The position numbers were made by a program, and so were the translations under genes. A DNA stretch of 64,000 nucleotides from Campylobacteraceae bacterium (GTDB lineage Bacteria; Campylobacterota; Campylobacteria; Campylobacterales; Sulfurovaceae). The DNA is taken from NCBI GenBank assembly GCA_027065385.1, contig JAMOOP010000163.1, positions 1-64,000 of the forward strand, given 5' to 3'. Position 1 is the first letter of the stretch; the number at the start of each line of letters is the position of its first letter. Positions 61,553-64,000 of this stretch are shown here, in pieces. The notes below the pieces were generated by a model, which searched no databases, had not been told where the DNA came from, and saw only the letters and a list, made by a program, of their open reading frames with translations.

Positions 61553-64000
61553 ATGAACGAAACTAAAAAGAATGTATATAACCCAAAAGAGATAGAAAAT
61601 AGTTACTATAAGCTTTGGGAAGAGAGAGGTTATTTTGAAATAGATGGTAACAGGGATATTCAAAAAGAGGGAAAAAACTTTGCTATTATGATGCCACCAC
61701 CAAATGTAACAGGGCATTTACATATTGGACATGCACTTACATTTACTCTTCAAGATATAATAGTTAGATATAAAAGAATGGACGGATATAAGACTCTTTG
61801 GCAAGCAGGAGTTGACCATGCAGGGATTGCTACTCAAAATGTGGTAGAAAAACAGTTACTAGAAGAGGGAACAACCAAAGAGGAGATAGGAAGAGAGGAG
61901 TTTTTAAAAAGAGCTTGGCAACAGAAAGAGAACTCTCAAAATGCTATTACTAATCAGCTTAGAAAACTAGGAGTAAGTCCAGCTTGGAGTAGAGAGAGAT
62001 TTACTATGGATAAAGGTTTGGCTAATGCTGTAAAAAAAGCCTTTAAAGAGATGTATGATAATGGTTATATAGTTAGAGGAAACTATATGATTAATTGGTG
62101 TACTCATGATGGAGCTTTAAGTGATATTGAGGTGGAGTATGAAGACCATGTAGGAAAATTATATCACATTAAATATCCTCTAAGTGATGGTAGTGGAGAG
62201 GTGATTGTAGCTACTACTAGACCAGAGACCTATTTTGGAGATACAGCTGTAATGGTTCACCCAAATGATACAAGACACAATCATCTAATAGGCAAAAAAG
62301 TAAAACTTCCTCTAATAGATAGAGAGATAGAGATAATAGCAGATAGCCATGTTGATATGGAGTTTGGAACAGGATTTGTAAAGGTTACCCCTGCTCATGA
62401 CCCAAATGATTATGAAGTTGGAAAAAGACATGATTTAGAGTTTATTACTATATTTGATGAGAAAGGTATTTTAAATAGTTATTGTGGAGAGTTCGAGGGG
62501 TTAGAGAGACTTGAAGCAAGAGAAGCTATTATGGAGAAGCTTAAAAAAGAGGGGTTTGTAGAAAAAATTGAAGAGCATAACCACCAAGTTGGACACTGCT
62601 ATAGATGTAAAAATGTGGTAGAACCTTATATATCAAAACAGTGGTTTGTTAAAAAAGAGTTTGCCTCATCTTCTATTAAGAAAGTAAATAGTGGAGAGGC
62701 TAAGTTTTTTCCAAACCATTGGATAAATAGTTATAATGCGTGGATGAGTGAACTTAGAGATTGGTGTATATCAAGACAGTTATGGTGGGGACATCAGATA
62801 CCTGTGTTTTACTGTAGAGATTGTGATAATGAGTGGGTAGAAGATGGTGATACTCCCACTAAATGTTCTAAATGTAACTCAACTAATATCTATCAAGACC
62901 CTGATGTGTTAGATACTTGGTTTAGTTCAGGGTTATGGCCATTTTCTACTCTTGGTTGGGGAAATGGAGATGAGTTTAAGGGTGAGCTGTGGAATGAAGA
63001 TGATATAAAAAACTTCTATCCAAATAATCTACTAATAACTGGTTTTGATATTCTATTCTTTTGGGTAGCTAGAATGCTTATGATGGGTGAAAATATTACA
63101 AAAGAGTTACCATTTAAAGATATTTATCTTCATGCCTTAGTAAAAGATGAGAAGGGTGAGAAGATGAGTAAATCTAAAGGTAATGTAATTGACCCACTTG
63201 TAACCATAGAAAAATACTCAACAGATGCACTTAGATTTACATTAGCAGTACTTGCAGTTCAAGGGCGAGATATTAAACTAAGTAACGATAAGTTAGAACA
63301 GAGTAGAAACTTTACCAATAAACTATTTAATGCAACTAACTTTCTACTACTAAACCGAGACTCTTTTGAAGATTTAGACCCAAATAAGATAAAAACTCCT
63401 CTTGGAAAATATATGTTAGCTAGATTTAATATAGCTGTAAAAGAGACTAGAGAGTTTATGGATATATATAGATTTAATGATAGTGCAACTACACTTTATA
63501 GATTTCTTTGGGGTGAGTTTTGTGATTGGGGAATAGAACTTAGTAAAGCAAGTAAAGAGAGTATTGGAGAGCTTGGAAGTATATTTAAAGAGTCTATGAA
63601 ACTTCTTCACCCATTTATGCCGTTTATTACTGAAAATCTATATATGAGACTATCTAAAGAGAGTTTAGAAAATAGTGACTCTATTATGATAAAATCATAT
63701 CCAACTATAAATAGAGTAGATAGTAAAGTTATAGAAGAGTTTAATTTAATTATAGAGGCTATTGTATCTATTAGAAGATGTAAAACTTTAATTGATAAAG
63801 GTAACCAAAAAATAGAAAAAGCATCAATTAAACTACCAACTAATTCTAATTTTGAAATGATGAAGCCATTTATAGAAAAACTAGCAAAAGTAGAAGAGTT
63901 ATCTTTAGTAGATAGTAAGTTAGAAAACTCTGTAACTGATGTTAGTGATAATTTAGAGAGTTTTATATCAACTAATGATATTGATATGAGTGCAATTATA
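61553..64000 (+). CDS. valS: Valyl-tRNA synthetase (partial, runs off right edge)
   Basis: The frame opens with ATG at 61553 and stays open for 816 codons to the last base of the window. PPPNVTGHLHIGHALTFTLQD has the HIGH motif; VATTRPETYFGDTAVMVHP is the editing domain; CYRCKNVVEPYISKQWFV and the later CPKC-like cysteines bind zinc; WFSSGLWPFSTLGW and GEKMSKSKGNVIDP (KMSKS) complete the family pattern. About 50-60 C-terminal residues should lie beyond the window. Function: charging tRNA-Val with proofreading. Confidence 0.96.
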   Translation, partial: MNETKKNVYNPKEIENSYYKLWEERGYFEIDGNRDIQKEGKNFAIMMPPPNVTGHLHIGHALTFTLQDIIVRYKRMDGYKTLWQAGVDHAGIATQNVVEKQLLEEGTTKEEIGREEFLKRAWQQKENSQNAITNQLRKLGVSPAWSRERFTMDKGLANAVKKAFKEMYDNGYIVRGNYMINWCTHDGALSDIEVEYEDHVGKLYHIKYPLSDGSGEVIVATTRPETYFGDTAVMVHPNDTRHNHLIGKKVKLPLIDREIEIIADSHVDMEFGTGFVKVTPAHDPNDYEVGKRHDLEFITIFDEKGILNSYCGEFEGLERLEAREAIMEKLKKEGFVEKIEEHNHQVGHCYRCKNVVEPYISKQWFVKKEFASSSIKKVNSGEAKFFPNHWINSYNAWMSELRDWCISRQLWWGHQIPVFYCRDCDNEWVEDGDTPTKCSKCNSTNIYQDPDVLDTWFSSGLWPFSTLGWGNGDEFKGELWNEDDIKNFYPNNLLITGFDILFFWVARMLMMGENITKELPFKDIYLHALVKDEKGEKMSKSKGNVIDPLVTIEKYSTDALRFTLAVLAVQGRDIKLSNDKLEQSRNFTNKLFNATNFLLLNRDSFEDLDPNKIKTPLGKYMLARFNIAVKETREFMDIYRFNDSATTLYRFLWGEFCDWGIELSKASKESIGELGSIFKESMKLLHPFMPFITENLYMRLSKESLENSDSIMIKSYPTINRVDSKVIEEFNLIIEAIVSIRRCKTLIDKGNQKIEKASIKLPTNSNFEMMKPFIEKLAKVEELSLVDSKLENSVTDVSDNLESFISTNDIDMSAII

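Overview
The window is about 64 kb of very AT-rich bacterial DNA, almost certainly from the Campylobacterota (former Epsilonproteobacteria). The gene order supports this: pyrH-rpoZ-spoT-tyrS-amiC, yajC-secD-secF-(small membrane protein)-leuS, and a UPF0323 lipoprotein next to a glutathionylspermidine-synthase-like ATP-grasp protein. So do the short epsilon-type RecO and HemJ. A cytoplasmic-type [NiFe] hydrogenase suggests hydrogen metabolism. I do not assign a genus.

Layout. 1-3.2 kb: a defence/toxin island with a partial gene at the left edge, an MNT-HEPN pair, a DUF6922-like/AbiEii-like pair, an MntA-HepT pair and a PAP2 phosphatase, all on the plus strand. 3.2-6.3 kb: a prokaryotic ionotropic-glutamate-receptor-like channel, MltG and a lipoprotein hydrolase. 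6.3-14.5 kb: a minus-strand housekeeping block (pyrH, rpoZ, spoT, tyrS, a nitronate monooxygenase-like enzyme, amiC) ending in an unusual fusion of methylthioribose kinase to a HepT/DUF86 HEPN domain. 14.5-17.9 kb: an Rsb-like partner-switching module (STAS antagonist, anti-sigma kinase, two tandem receiver-PP2C phosphatases). 17.9-21.9 kb: a [NiFe] hydrogenase whose small subunit is fused behind an FAD/NAD(P) oxidoreductase and a BFD-like [2Fe-2S] domain. 22-31 kb: aroE, a periplasmic twin-PilJ protein, gltD-gltB, recO and an M15 peptidase.

31.1-41.2 kb holds a complete type I-B CRISPR-Cas locus: a 22-repeat array, its leader with a recognisable promoter, cas1, cas2, cas4, cas3, cas5, cas7, cas8b and cas6. 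The 319-bp gap between cas6 and cas8b is the most interesting part of the window. It contains an unannotated 41-residue hydrophobic peptide gene and a crRNA-like element. That element is a degenerate repeat hairpin with an 8-nt handle, followed by a guide whose first 18 nt match the presumed promoter of the peptide-cas8b operon. The only two mismatches are at guide positions 6 and 12, which type I Cascade does not read. This resembles the CreTA/CreR class of crRNA-like regulators, which in Haloarcula hispanica type I-B also lies between cas6 and cas8. It may be either an autorepressor of cas expression or a toxin-antitoxin guard of the locus.

41-64 kb: a tRNA with CAU anticodon, rodA, a DEAD-box helicase, an M3 oligopeptidase, a lysozyme-like lipoprotein, leuS, mltB, secDF-yajC, a small cytochrome c, rlpA, htpG with a palindrome upstream, a PIN/UPF0175-type toxin-antitoxin pair whose toxin lacks a standard start codon, the UPF0323 and ATP-grasp pair, a DUF2231 membrane protein, hemJ, and valS running off the right edge.

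Several threads connect: four HEPN/nucleotidyltransferase or PIN modules, the MtnK-HepT fusion and the CRISPR locus give the window an unusual density of RNA-targeting and abortive-infection functions inside otherwise conserved chromosomal housekeeping DNA. All calls come from reading the sequence; no database search was possible.
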